From DASWJZ01 sp963846475 (GTDB lineage: Bacteria > Pseudomonadota > Alphaproteobacteria > Rhizobiales > Afifellaceae): a DNA stretch of 64,000 bases. The DNA lies in assembly GCA_963846475.1 (NCBI GenBank), contig CAWJVZ010000004.1, positions 2,666,001 through 2,730,000 on the forward strand, written 5' to 3'. Position numbers and translations under genes: made by a program. The notes beneath the pieces are model-generated. The model did not search any database. It saw only the letters and a list, made by a program, of their open reading frames with translations, and was not told where the DNA came from. Positions 9,220-17,336 of the stretch are shown piece by piece; the stretch's first letter is position 1; each line of letters starts with the position of its first letter.

Positions 9220-9285
9220 GTTCGCACGCCTTTCTCATCGGCGCCCGCCTAGCATGCCGCGACCGGGGGAACAATGACTCGGCTG

Positions 9286-9765
9286 TCACGTCGAGGGGCC
9301 GCTGTCGCGTCGCCACGGGCTGTCGACCCTCCGCGCGGAACTGAATTCGCTCTGATCGAGCTCCACGACGTTCGGCGCTGAGGGCCGAAACCCTTCCTGG
9401 CGCGCCATCCTGACCTCTACCCTTCCTCGGATCCGCCGCCAAAGGGCGCCTCGTACCGCCGGAATGAACAGCAAAAGCCCCGCGACATCGGTGATGAAAC
9501 CCGGAATGATCAAGAGCAGCGCGGCGATCGCCAGCACGGCTCCGTCCAGGAGCGGCTTCGCCGGCACCCGCCCGGCAGCGGATTCGGCGCGGATCCGCAT
9601 GAGCGTGGCGACGCCCTGCCGGCGGAGCAGCAGAACGCCTGCAATCGTGCTCAGCAGTACCAGAGCCAAGGTCGCGCCGATACCGATCGCCTCGCCGACG
9701 AAGATGAAGGCGGCGATTTCGGCGAGCAGCAGAGCAAGGACAATGAGAGAGAATGGAACGCGCAT
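9286..9765 (-). CDS. fxsA: FxsA family membrane protein
   Basis: Small inner-membrane protein of 159 residues. Two or three hydrophobic spans are visible: residues 5-25 (LIVLALLLAEIAAFIFV), 28-47 (IGATLALVLLSTIAGVLLLR) and 76-106 (AVLAIAALLLIIPGFITDVAGLLLFIP), with the FxsA signature PGFITDVAGLLL. The E. coli homologue affects F-plasmid exclusion of phage T7; the general function is unclear. It follows secB in the usual order. In related genomes a Tim44-like gene normally comes next on the other side; here a toxin-antitoxin pair occupies that place. Confidence 0.9.
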   Translation of the reverse strand: MRVPFSLIVLALLLAEIAAFIFVGEAIGIGATLALVLLSTIAGVLLLRRQGVATLMRIRAESAAGRVPAKPLLDGAVLAIAALLLIIPGFITDVAGLLLFIPAVRGALWRRIRGRVEVRMARQEGFRPSAPNVVELDQSEFSSARRVDSPWRRDSGPST

Positions 9766-9807
9766 GGAGCCTCCTTGCCTGCATATAGGGTCCTGCGACG
9801 CCCGCTA

Positions 9808-10233
9808 TCAGGGCTGGTTCGAGGGCGCGGCCCAGTTCTCCACGTTGAGGCCCGGCACGCGCCGAAACTCGCGCTCGTTGTTGGTGACGAGGATCAAGCC
9901 GGCGGCGATCGCATGCGCGGCGATCCACAGGTCGTTGCTGCTGATCTGTCTGCCTTGGCGCTCCAGGGTGGCTCTGATCGAACCGTAGGCTGGCCCGCCA
10001 CTCTCCGGTAGCCCCAGGACGGGCAAAAACCTGAGCAGGTCTCGAAGTCCCTGCAGAGCAAATTCGCGCCGCTGGCTTTTATGCGCACCAAAAGCGAGTT
10101 CGCCGTAGCTGATTACCGAGATCGCGGCTTCCCTTGGCGCCAGGAGTTTGAATCGTTCAATGACGGCCGGCAGCCGATTCTGCCGGATCAGGATGCAGAT
10201 ATTCGTATCCAGCAGGTATCGGGTCTCGGTCAC
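9808..10233 (-). CDS. vapC: PIN-domain toxin, VapC family
   Basis: Probable ribonuclease toxin of 141 residues. The PIN fold is complete: LLDTNICILI with the first catalytic Asp at residue 9, ISYGELAFGA with the conserved Glu, and SSNDLWIAAHAI with the second Asp, then LVTNNEREF. The start is GTG 10233, overlapping the vapB TGA by four bases, so the toxin is translationally coupled to its antitoxin. Toxins of this kind cut tRNA or rRNA; the target here is unknown. The pair interrupts the conserved secB-fxsA neighbourhood, which suggests that it was acquired. Confidence 0.9.
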   Translation of the reverse strand: MTETRYLLDTNICILIRQNRLPAVIERFKLLAPREAAISVISYGELAFGAHKSQRREFALQGLRDLLRFLPVLGLPESGGPAYGSIRATLERQGRQISSNDLWIAAHAIAAGLILVTNNEREFRRVPGLNVENWAAPSNQP

Positions 10234-10460
10234 AGGCCTTCGCGTTCTTGCGGTGGCCGCTCATCGCGGATGCCGTCGAACATATCTTCCGGCAACTGCA
10301 TGATAAGCTCCAGCGCCCGCTCCATGCCTTGCGGCTTTTCCCGCAAGACGATCTCCTCGCCGCGGCGAAAAATCTCCACCTCGTCGGTGCTCAGCCGGAA
10401 TTCCTTGGGCAGCCGGACTGCCTGGCTGTTGCCGGATTTGAATACCCGCGCCGTCGCCAT
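10230..10460 (-). CDS. vapB: VapB-type antitoxin (AbrB/SpoVT domain)
   Basis: Antitoxin of 76 residues. The N-terminal swapped-hairpin DNA-binding domain is clear: ATARVFKSGNSQAVRLPKEFRL, then EVEIFRRGEEIVLRE. The C-terminal tail (MERALELIMQLPEDMFDG) should wrap the PIN toxin. I chose ATG 10460, because this is exactly the family start. It lies 28 bases from a 12-base palindrome that probably is the operator through which the VapBC complex represses its own transcription. Confidence 0.9.
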   Translation of the reverse strand: MATARVFKSGNSQAVRLPKEFRLSTDEVEIFRRGEEIVLREKPQGMERALELIMQLPEDMFDGIRDERPPQEREGL

Positions 10461-10487
10461 GGAAAAGCACTCCGTGTATCTACGAAC

Positions 10488-10499
10488 GCGTATATACGC
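10488..10499. promoter_or_regulatory. Palindromic operator candidate upstream of vapBC
   Basis: Perfect 12-base palindrome GCGTATATACGC, 28 bases before the vapB start and overlapping an AT-rich stretch that could serve as the -10 element. Position and symmetry fit autorepression by an AbrB-type antitoxin. Inferred, not shown. Confidence 0.5.
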
Positions 10500-10528
10500 T
10501 GCGGCTTTAACGGCGCAAGTGGCCAAGC

Positions 10529-11956
10529 CTATCGCACGATGACGTTGGAGAACTGCCAGGGGTCGTCGCGGTCGAGCTCCTCCGGAAACAGCACGCCGCG
10601 GCCTTCTATCGGCGTCCAGTCGGTATAGGTGCCGATCACCGGTCCGAGATAGGGCATCTGCACCTCCAGGCAGCGGCGGAAATCGAGCTCGTCCGCCTCC
10701 ACCAGCCCCGCCTCGGGGTTCTCCAGCGCCCACACCATTCCGGCGAGCACCGCCGAGGTAACCTGCAGGCCGGTGGCGTTCTGGTAGGGGGCAAGCTCGC
10801 GCGTCTCCTCGATGGAGAGCTGCGAGCCGAACCAATAGGCATTCCTGGCATGGCCGTAGAGGAGAACGCCGAGCTCGTCCCTGCCGTCGACGATCTCGTG
10901 CTCGTCGAGGATGTGATAGGCGGGCTGCAGCTCCCAGGCATGCCCGGCCATCTCATGGAGCGACAGCACGGCGTCGTCGGCCGGATGGTAGGCGTAGTGG
11001 CAGGTTGGCCGGTAGACCACCCGTTCGCCTTCGCGCAGCGTGAAATAATCGGCGATTGAGATCGATTCGTTGTGAGTCACCAGGAAGCCGTGCTGGCCCT
11101 GCGGGGTCGGCGTCCAGGAGCGCACGCGCGTGCCGGCGCCGGGGCGCAGGAGGTAGACAGCCGCGCCGCTGCCGAAATCGTGCGTGCGGCCCTCCGGCGG
11201 CAGCGCTCTCTCGTGCGTGCCCCAGCCGAGCTCGGCCGGCTGCAGGCCCTCCGAGACAAAACCCTCCACCGACCAGGTATTGACGAAAACCCCCATGCGT
11301 TTCGGCTCGCGGGCGCGCTGCGTATCGCGCTCGGCGATGTGGATGCCCTTCACGCCGGCGCCGTGCATCAGCCGCGCCCATTCCTCGCGGCTTTGCGGCT
11401 CGCCGGCCGCGAGGCCGAGATCGCCGGCGAGGTTGAGGAGCGCCTGCTTGACGAACCATGAAACCATGCCCGGATTTGCGCCGCAGCAATTGATCGCGGT
11501 CGAGCCGCCCGGCCGGCGGCGGCGCACGTCGAGCACGCCTTCCCGCAGGGCATAGTTGGAGCGTTGCGAGACCGTCAGATGCGGATTGGTATAGAAGCCC
11601 GGCCAAGGCTCGGCGACGGTGTCGATGTAAAGCGCATCGAGCTCCTGCGCGAGCTCGATGATCGCGACGGACGAGACCTCGACGGAAAGATTGACGACGA
11701 ACGCTTGCCCTGGGCCCTGCAGAAGCGGCGTGAGCGCGTCACGGTAATTTGCTTCCGTGATCGCAAGCTTCTGGAATCGGCAGCCCTCCCGCTCCGCCTG
11801 CAGCCGGTGCGTGTCGTCGGGATCGATGATGGTGATGCGGCTGCGGTCGCATTCGAAATGCCGGAGGATGAGCGGCAATGTCCCGCGGCCGATCGATCCG
11901 AAGCCGATCATCACGATCGCGCCGTCGATCTTTGCGTGGATGGGCCATTCGTTCAT
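10529..11956 (-). CDS. hss: Homospermidine synthase
   Basis: NAD-dependent enzyme of 475 residues that makes homospermidine from putrescine (and/or spermidine), the characteristic polyamine of many alphaproteobacteria. The N-terminal Rossmann motif VMIGFGSIGRGTLPLI is at residues 15-30, with ITIIDPDDTHR as the nucleotide-discriminating strand. The family blocks AEPWPGFY, INCCGANPGMVSWFVKQ, THNESISIADYFTL and YGHARNAYWFGSQL are all present. Length is normal. It stands alone on the minus strand with short gaps on both sides. Confidence 0.94.
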   Translation of the reverse strand: MNEWPIHAKIDGAIVMIGFGSIGRGTLPLILRHFECDRSRITIIDPDDTHRLQAEREGCRFQKLAITEANYRDALTPLLQGPGQAFVVNLSVEVSSVAIIELAQELDALYIDTVAEPWPGFYTNPHLTVSQRSNYALREGVLDVRRRRPGGSTAINCCGANPGMVSWFVKQALLNLAGDLGLAAGEPQSREEWARLMHGAGVKGIHIAERDTQRAREPKRMGVFVNTWSVEGFVSEGLQPAELGWGTHERALPPEGRTHDFGSGAAVYLLRPGAGTRVRSWTPTPQGQHGFLVTHNESISIADYFTLREGERVVYRPTCHYAYHPADDAVLSLHEMAGHAWELQPAYHILDEHEIVDGRDELGVLLYGHARNAYWFGSQLSIEETRELAPYQNATGLQVTSAVLAGMVWALENPEAGLVEADELDFRRCLEVQMPYLGPVIGTYTDWTPIEGRGVLFPEELDRDDPWQFSNVIVR

Positions 11957-12057
11957 TGTCGCTCCTCGTCCGGCGGGCTCCGGGCCGCGTCTCTTGCACG
12001 GCGCCGCAGGAATAGGACGAGGGGAGGCTTGTCAACCGACGCCGGTCGCCGCAGCGA

Positions 12058-13071
12058 TCACGGCACGAGCTGCGCCTTGGGGATGTCGAGCTCGTAGCTG
12101 ATGCCCTCGGGCCCGAAACTGAGCTCCGCCGCGCCGCTGACCGAGGTGGGCACCACCTCGCACAGCATCATCAGGCCGAAACTGCGGATCTTTGGCTCGC
12201 GGATATCGGCGCTGCTCGTCTCCCGCCAGGAGAAGCGGTAGATGGACGCGGAGCGCGGGCTTTTTTCGAAGCGCACCACGACCATGCCGTCGTCGCGCGA
12301 AAGCGCGCCGTATTTCAGGGCATTGGTGGTCAGCTCGTGCAGCGCGAGGCCGATATATTGCGCCGCGTTCGGTCGGAGAAACCCATTCTCGCCCTCCAGG
12401 ACCACGGCAGGCAGCCGGCTCTCGGCATAGAGCGCGATCTGGGAGCGCACGAGGTCGAAGATGCGGGCGCCGCGCCAATCGGCGTCGGTCAGCACGTCGT
12501 GGGCGCGTGACAGTGAGAAGATGCGGCCGTTGAAGCCGCTGACGAACTGCTGGGTGGACGAGGCGCTCTCGGCGGTCTGGCGGGCGATGCCCTGAATGAC
12601 CGCGAGGAGGTTCTTGGACCGGTGCGCCAGCTCGCGCAGCACGATGCGAAGGTGCTCCTCCTTCACCTTGCGGTCGGTGATGTCGACGAAGGACAATACC
12701 GTCCCGATCGTCTCTTCGTGCTCCCGGTGGGCCCTGACGCGGACGTCGTACCAGCGCGAGCCGCGCTCGCCCTTCATCTCCAGCTCGATCTCGCGCGGCT
12801 CGCCGCTCGCCACCACGGCTTCCTTGGCTTCCGCCAGCTGTGCGGCGGCATCGATCGCCAGCACGTCGCGATCCGTTTTGCCGATGATGTCGCCCGCGAG
12901 TTCCGTGGGGGGATTGAACAGCCAGGTGTATCGGCCTTCCCGATCGGCGGCTGCCACGGAGATCCGCGAGCCGGCGAGTGCGGCTTCGCAGCGCGACCAC
13001 AGCACCCTCGCGGAGGGTGCGTCCCCAATCATTTCCGGCTCTGTGCCGTTGTTGACCCGTCTTGCCGCCAT
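12058..13071 (-). CDS. PAS-domain HWE/HisKA_2-family sensor histidine kinase
   Basis: Soluble sensor kinase of about 337 residues. A PAS domain covers roughly residues 20-135 (RYTWLFNPPTELAGDIIGKTD to GTVLSFVDITDRKVKEEHL). A HisKA_2/HWE dimerisation domain follows, with the phospho-accepting His in LAHRSKNLLAVIQGIARQTA, and an ATPase domain with the N-box ALHELTTNALKYGALS and the WRE stretch typical of HWE kinases. No membrane segment. ATG 13071 is preferred; GTG 13083 is also open. Kinases of this class feed PhyR in the alphaproteobacterial general stress response, and phyR lies 0.5 kb away on the same strand, so a PhyR kinase role is likely but inferred. Confidence 0.88.
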   Translation of the reverse strand: MAARRVNNGTEPEMIGDAPSARVLWSRCEAALAGSRISVAAADREGRYTWLFNPPTELAGDIIGKTDRDVLAIDAAAQLAEAKEAVVASGEPREIELEMKGERGSRWYDVRVRAHREHEETIGTVLSFVDITDRKVKEEHLRIVLRELAHRSKNLLAVIQGIARQTAESASSTQQFVSGFNGRIFSLSRAHDVLTDADWRGARIFDLVRSQIALYAESRLPAVVLEGENGFLRPNAAQYIGLALHELTTNALKYGALSRDDGMVVVRFEKSPRSASIYRFSWRETSSADIREPKIRSFGLMMLCEVVPTSVSGAAELSFGPEGISYELDIPKAQLVP

Positions 13072-13268
13072 GACCTCGAACACTGGCCGGATCCCGGTAC
13101 GCGGATCCTGCTACTTCCTATTGCGCTCAAGCGAGGATGCCGATTCGTGCCGCGCACAAGAGAGCGGCCCCGCTCGAGGCCACGAATTGATTGCCGCGAG
13201 CGGACGGTCGCGGCTCTCACGGCCGCAGGGCACGATGCGCCCTTTGCCGCGCCAAGCAGCCGACGGAT

Positions 13269-13442
13269 CTAGTCCGTGGCGCGTCGGGTGGAGGCAAGGA
13301 CCAGCGAAACCATGAGGGCGACGAGACTGACGAAGAACAGGATCTGACCCAGCCCCGCTGCCGGCGCGGGCGCTCCGCCGAAGCCCAGCAGCGCTGCGGT
13401 CGCGACTCCGCCGATAAAAACAAGCGGCACCCATCCGGCCAT
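13269..13442 (-). CDS. Small DUF1328-like membrane protein
   Basis: Protein of 57 residues with two hydrophobic helices (VPLVFIGGVATAALLGFG and GLGQILFFVSLVALMVSLVLA), matching the DUF1328/YtjA type of short stress-associated membrane proteins. The ATG at 13442 lies about 27 bases downstream of the -10 part of a near-perfect EcfG promoter, so it is very probably part of the general stress regulon. The biochemical role is unknown. Confidence 0.75.
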   Translation of the reverse strand: MAGWVPLVFIGGVATAALLGFGGAPAPAAGLGQILFFVSLVALMVSLVLASTRRATD

Positions 13443-13468
13443 ATCCGGCCCCCGACTTATCGAAGCAG

Positions 13469-13494
13469 AACGCCCGGTCGGGATTGAGGGTTCC
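13469..13494 (-). promoter_or_regulatory. EcfG-type general-stress promoter for the DUF1328 gene
   Basis: On the minus strand GGAAC, 17 bases, CGTT: the alphaproteobacterial EcfG consensus (GGAAC-N16/17-CGTT). The -10 element ends at 13469, leaving a leader of about 20 bases before the ATG at 13442. Confidence 0.7.
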
Positions 13495-13531
13495 ACCCGC
13501 TCGGCGGCACTTGTCCGCGCCGAGCGGCCGC

Positions 13532-14320
13532 TTAGCGTCCGGCGCGCCGCTCGAAGAAGAGGGCCTGGCTGATTACCGCTTTGACGGTTTCCGGCTGGAA
13601 CGGTTTGGTGATTAGGAAAGCCGGCTCCGGCCGCTCGCCGGTAAGGAGCCGCTCGGGATAGGCGGTGATGAATACGACCGGCACCGAGAAGGACGCTAGC
13701 ATTTCGTTGACCGCATCGAGCCCCGAGCTGCCGTCGGCCAGCTGGATGTCGGCCAGGACGAGCCCCGGCCGTTGCTTGTCGACGGCCTGGATGGCTTCGG
13801 CGTGCGTCCGGGCGACGCCGTTCACCCGGTGCCCCAGCGATTGCACCAGGCTCTCTATGTCCATGGCGATGAGCGGCTCGTCCTCGATGATCAGGACGTC
13901 GGTCGCGACCTGCTGGGCGATCTCGCGCCCCGCCTGGTCGACCAGCTGGGCGACTTCGGTCTCGGATTTGCCGAGGATGTAGGCGATCTCGGATGCCGAA
14001 AAGTCCTCCACCGCCATCAGCAGGAAGGCCTGGCGCGGCAGCGGCGTGATCGCCTCCAGGCGGCGCGATGCATCGTCCAGCTCGTCCGGCCCGAACTCGT
14101 CCTTGGCAAGGTTGATCTCGATGGAATTCCAGTAGCGGCAGAAGGCCTTGAACAGCTCCACCCGCGGATCGTTTTCCGAATTGAACGATTCCGGATCGGC
14201 GACCAGCGCCTCGAGGACGGAAATGACGTAGGCGTCGCCGCTTTTCTGCCCTCCGGTGAGCGCCCGCGCGAAGCGGCGCAGATATGGAAGGTGTGGTGCG
14301 GTATTGGCGACGAGCGACAT
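13532..14320 (-). CDS. phyR: Response regulator PhyR (sigma-like domain plus receiver)
   Basis: Master activator of the alphaproteobacterial general stress response, 262 residues. The N-terminal sigma-factor-like domain (residues 1-130) mimics EcfG and, once phosphorylated, titrates the anti-sigma factor NepR. The C-terminal receiver has VLIIEDEPLIAMDIESLV (acidic pocket), LVLADIQLADGSSG (phospho-Asp), PVVFITAYPERL and LITKPF (conserved Lys). ATG 14320 is the family start. It lies about 50 bases from a consensus EcfG promoter, so it is probably autoregulated. The usual neighbours nepR and ecfG are not adjacent: zwf starts on the opposite strand 213 bases away. Confidence 0.95.
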   Translation of the reverse strand: MSLVANTAPHLPYLRRFARALTGGQKSGDAYVISVLEALVADPESFNSENDPRVELFKAFCRYWNSIEINLAKDEFGPDELDDASRRLEAITPLPRQAFLLMAVEDFSASEIAYILGKSETEVAQLVDQAGREIAQQVATDVLIIEDEPLIAMDIESLVQSLGHRVNGVARTHAEAIQAVDKQRPGLVLADIQLADGSSGLDAVNEMLASFSVPVVFITAYPERLLTGERPEPAFLITKPFQPETVKAVISQALFFERRAGR

Positions 14321-14370
14321 TCGGGTGACCCTGTTTAGACGGGAAAGTATTCGACGGCTGCCCCGGCATG

Positions 14371-14396
14371 AACGTGAGATCGGAGCAGCCGGTTCC
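14371..14396 (-). promoter_or_regulatory. EcfG-type promoter for phyR
   Basis: Minus strand GGAAC, 17 bases, CGTT, the same spacing as the promoter of the DUF1328 gene. The predicted transcription start would give a leader of roughly 40-45 bases before phyR. EcfG control of phyR is known in several alphaproteobacteria. Confidence 0.7.
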
Positions 14397-14533
14397 CGCC
14401 TGTTTGCCGGCGGCAGGTATCGCACGTCTTGTCGCCGATTGCGCCCGCCCTGGCAAGGCCGGCGGCCATCCTTGTTGCACTGCAGCAATTTTCGGCGTAA
14501 AGCGCTGCCGGGCACAGAACCGGAGCCCTCTCC

Positions 14534-16015
14534 TTGATCCAGCGCGTCATCCCTGTGCCGCCCTTCGATTACGTCGTCTTCGGAGGCACCGGCGACCTCG
14601 CGCGGCGCAAGCTTCTGCCGGCCCTCTACTATCGGCTGAAGGACGCGCAGATTCCGTCCGGCAGCCGCATCATCGGCGTGTCCCGGAGAGAAATGTCGGA
14701 CGACGCCTATCGGGTGATGACGCGTGCTGCGCTGGAGCAGTTTTTGCCCGCCGTCGATCGGGATCCGGCCATTATCGACCGTTTTCTTGGCATGCTGTCC
14801 TACTTGGCGGTCGATGCCTCGGGCGACGCCGGCTGGGGCCGCTTGGCCACGGCGCTCGCCGACGGCGCCGACAAGGTTCGGGCCTTCTATCTCGCGGTCG
14901 GCCCCGACCTCTTCGACGACATTTGCGAGCGCATCGGCCGCCATCGTCTCGTCACCCCCTCGACGCGGGTCGTGATCGAGAAGCCCGTCGGAACCGATCT
15001 CGCATCCGCCAGGGCGGTGAACGAGGCCGTCGGTGCCGTCTTCGCGGAAGACCAGGTGTTCCGCATCGACCATTATCTCGGCAAGGAGACGGTGCAGAAC
15101 CTGATGGTGCTCCGCTTCGGCAACGTGCTCTACGAATCGCTGTGGAACTCCGCCCATGTGGATCACGTGCAAATCACCGTCGCCGAGACTCTCGGCGTCG
15201 GCTCGCGCGGCGCCTATTACGATACGTCCGGGGCGCTTCGCGACATGGTGCAGAACCACATGCTGCAGCTCCTCTGCCTGGTCGCGATGGAGCCGCCGGA
15301 CATTTACGACGCAAACTCCATCCGCGACGAGAAGCTGAAGATCCTCAAGGCGCTGAAGCCGATCAACGGCGGCGCGGAGACCTGCACCGTCCGCGGCCAG
15401 TACCGGAGCGGCGCGGCCAATGGCGGCACCGTGCCGGGCTATTGCGAGGAAATCGGCGCCGACAAGAGCGATACCGAGACTTTCGTGGCGCTGAAGGCGG
15501 AGATCGCCAACTGGCGCTGGGCCAACGTCCCCTTCTATCTCCGGACCGGCAAGCGGCTCGCTTCGCGCCTTTCCGAGATCGTCATCGCCTTCAAGCCGGT
15601 CCCGCACTCCATCTTCCCGAAGGACGTCGGAGCCCTGCAGTCGAACCGGCTGGTGCTCCGGCTGCAGCCGGACGAAGGCGTCAAGCAATGGATCATGATC
15701 AAGGATCCCGGCCCGGGCGGCATGCGGCTCCGCCACGTCCCCCTCGACATGAGCTTCGCCGAGGCTTTTCAGGCGCGCAATCCCGACGCCTACGAGCGGC
15801 TTCTCCTCGACGTGATTCGCGGCAACCAGACCCTCTTCATGCGCCGCGACGAGGTGGAGGCGGCATGGAGCTGGATCGACCCGATCCGGCAGTCCTGGGA
15901 TGCCTCCGGCACCTCGCCGAAGCCCTATACGGCCGGCAGCTGGGGGCCGTCGGCGGCAATCGCGCTGATCGAGCGTGACGGCCGCACCTGGCATGAGGAC
16001 GCCGTAGAAGCGTGA
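14534..16015 (+). CDS. zwf: Glucose-6-phosphate 1-dehydrogenase
   Basis: NADP-dependent oxidation of glucose 6-phosphate to 6-phosphogluconolactone, entry to the Entner-Doudoroff and oxidative pentose phosphate routes. The 493-residue protein has the Rossmann motif FGGTGDLARRKLLPALYYRL near residues 16-35, EKPVGTDL, and the active-site signature FRIDHYLGKETVQNLMVLRFGN. The TTG at 14534 is the only start giving the usual short lead into PFDYVVFGGTGD, so I use it. It heads a rightward set with a phosphofructokinase, truncated edd, eda and pgi. The 6-phosphogluconolactonase gene (pgl), often next to zwf, is absent from this window. Confidence 0.95.
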   Translation: MIQRVIPVPPFDYVVFGGTGDLARRKLLPALYYRLKDAQIPSGSRIIGVSRREMSDDAYRVMTRAALEQFLPAVDRDPAIIDRFLGMLSYLAVDASGDAGWGRLATALADGADKVRAFYLAVGPDLFDDICERIGRHRLVTPSTRVVIEKPVGTDLASARAVNEAVGAVFAEDQVFRIDHYLGKETVQNLMVLRFGNVLYESLWNSAHVDHVQITVAETLGVGSRGAYYDTSGALRDMVQNHMLQLLCLVAMEPPDIYDANSIRDEKLKILKALKPINGGAETCTVRGQYRSGAANGGTVPGYCEEIGADKSDTETFVALKAEIANWRWANVPFYLRTGKRLASRLSEIVIAFKPVPHSIFPKDVGALQSNRLVLRLQPDEGVKQWIMIKDPGPGGMRLRHVPLDMSFAEAFQARNPDAYERLLLDVIRGNQTLFMRRDEVEAAWSWIDPIRQSWDASGTSPKPYTAGSWGPSAAIALIERDGRTWHEDAVEA

Positions 16016-16080
16016 CGCCCTCCGGTCTTGGAAAAAGCGGCTTTTGATCTAGAACCGCGCTGGACGGAACGGAGCCGCCG

Positions 16081-17319
16081 ATGCCTCAGCACAAGGTCGC
16101 CATGCTTACCGCCGGAGGCCTCGCGCCCTGTCTCTCGTCGGCGGTCGGAGGGCTCATCGAGCGCTATAGCGAGGCCGCTCCCGACGTCGAGCTGATCGGC
16201 TACCGCTCCGGCTATGCCGGCCTGCTGAGGGGCATTTCGCTCGCCGTCACGCCGGAGGTCCGCGCCAAGGCCCATATCCTGCACGCTCACGGCGGCTCGC
16301 CGCTCGGCAACAGCCGCGTCAAGCTCACCAACGTGGCGGATTGCGTGAAGCGCGGCCTCGTCAAGGAGGGCCAGGACCCGCTGCGGGTCGCCGCCGAGCA
16401 GCTGACCCGCGACGGTATCACCATCCTGCACACGATCGGCGGCGACGACACCAGCACGACAGCCGCCGACCTTGCGGCCTACCTTTCGGCCAACGGCACC
16501 GAGCTGACTGTGGTCGGCCTCCCCAAGACCGTCGACAACGACATCGTGCCGATCCGCCAGTCGCTCGGCGCGGCGACCGCCGCCGAGCAGGGCGCCATCT
16601 TCTTCGAGAACGTCGTCAACGAGCGGACCGCCAGCCCGCGCACGCTCCTCATCCACGAAGTGATGGGCCGCAATTGCGGATGGCTCACCGCCGCGACCGC
16701 CCGCGCCTACCGCGAGCGGCTCGGCAACCTGGAACTCCTGCCGGAGTTCAACCTCGCCCGGCCGGGCAAGGACATCGACGCGGTCTATGTGCCGGAAATG
16801 GCCATCGACCTCCAGGCGGAGGCCGCGCGGCTGCGCGGCGTCATTGATGCGAAGGGTAGCGCAAGCATCTTCGTCAGCGAGGGCGCCAACGTCGCAGAGA
16901 TCGTCGCGGAGATGGAGTCGCGCGGCGAGAAGATCGACCGCGACGCCTTCGGCCACGTCAGGCTCGACAAGGTCAATGTCGGGGACTGGTTCTCCAAGCG
17001 CTTCGCCAAGCTCATCGGCGCCGAGCGCAACTTGGTGCAAAAATCCGGCTATTTCGCCCGCTCCGCCGCCGCCAATCCGGAAGATCTCAAGCTGATCAGG
17101 ACCATGGTCGAGCTGGCGGTCGAATCCGGGCTCGCCGGCAAGGCGGGCGTCATCGGTCAAGACGAAGAAAGGGATGGCGAGCTCCGGGCGATCGAGTTCC
17201 CGCGCATCAAAGGCGGCAAGCCGTTCGACATCGAGGCCGGCTGGTTCCGGGACATGCTCCAACAAATCGGTCAGCCAGTCGGCGCCAAAGTGGCAGCCGG
17301 GCACGCCGGCGCAGACTAG
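16081..17319 (+). CDS. pfp: Pyrophosphate-dependent 6-phosphofructokinase
   Basis: Phosphofructokinase of 412 residues, probably using pyrophosphate rather than ATP in a reversible reaction. The diagnostic residues are visible: GGDDTSTTA, where the second Asp replaces the Gly of ATP enzymes, and GLPKTVDNDI, where Lys replaces Gly; both mark PPi-dependent enzymes. MGRNCGWLTAATA forms part of the sugar-phosphate site. It lies 65 bases after zwf and 17 bases before the edd start, so it is probably co-transcribed. A PPi-PFK inside an Entner-Doudoroff locus would link the two hexose routes. Confidence 0.9.
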   Translation: MPQHKVAMLTAGGLAPCLSSAVGGLIERYSEAAPDVELIGYRSGYAGLLRGISLAVTPEVRAKAHILHAHGGSPLGNSRVKLTNVADCVKRGLVKEGQDPLRVAAEQLTRDGITILHTIGGDDTSTTAADLAAYLSANGTELTVVGLPKTVDNDIVPIRQSLGAATAAEQGAIFFENVVNERTASPRTLLIHEVMGRNCGWLTAATARAYRERLGNLELLPEFNLARPGKDIDAVYVPEMAIDLQAEAARLRGVIDAKGSASIFVSEGANVAEIVAEMESRGEKIDRDAFGHVRLDKVNVGDWFSKRFAKLIGAERNLVQKSGYFARSAAANPEDLKLIRTMVELAVESGLAGKAGVIGQDEERDGELRAIEFPRIKGGKPFDIEAGWFRDMLQQIGQPVGAKVAAGHAGAD

Positions 17320-17336
17320 AGGCCGAGGAGAACGGG

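Noticed and set aside
14321..14533. Possible NepR gene between phyR and zwf
   Set aside because: No frame on either strand shows the NepR pattern, and the interval is occupied by the phyR promoter and leader.
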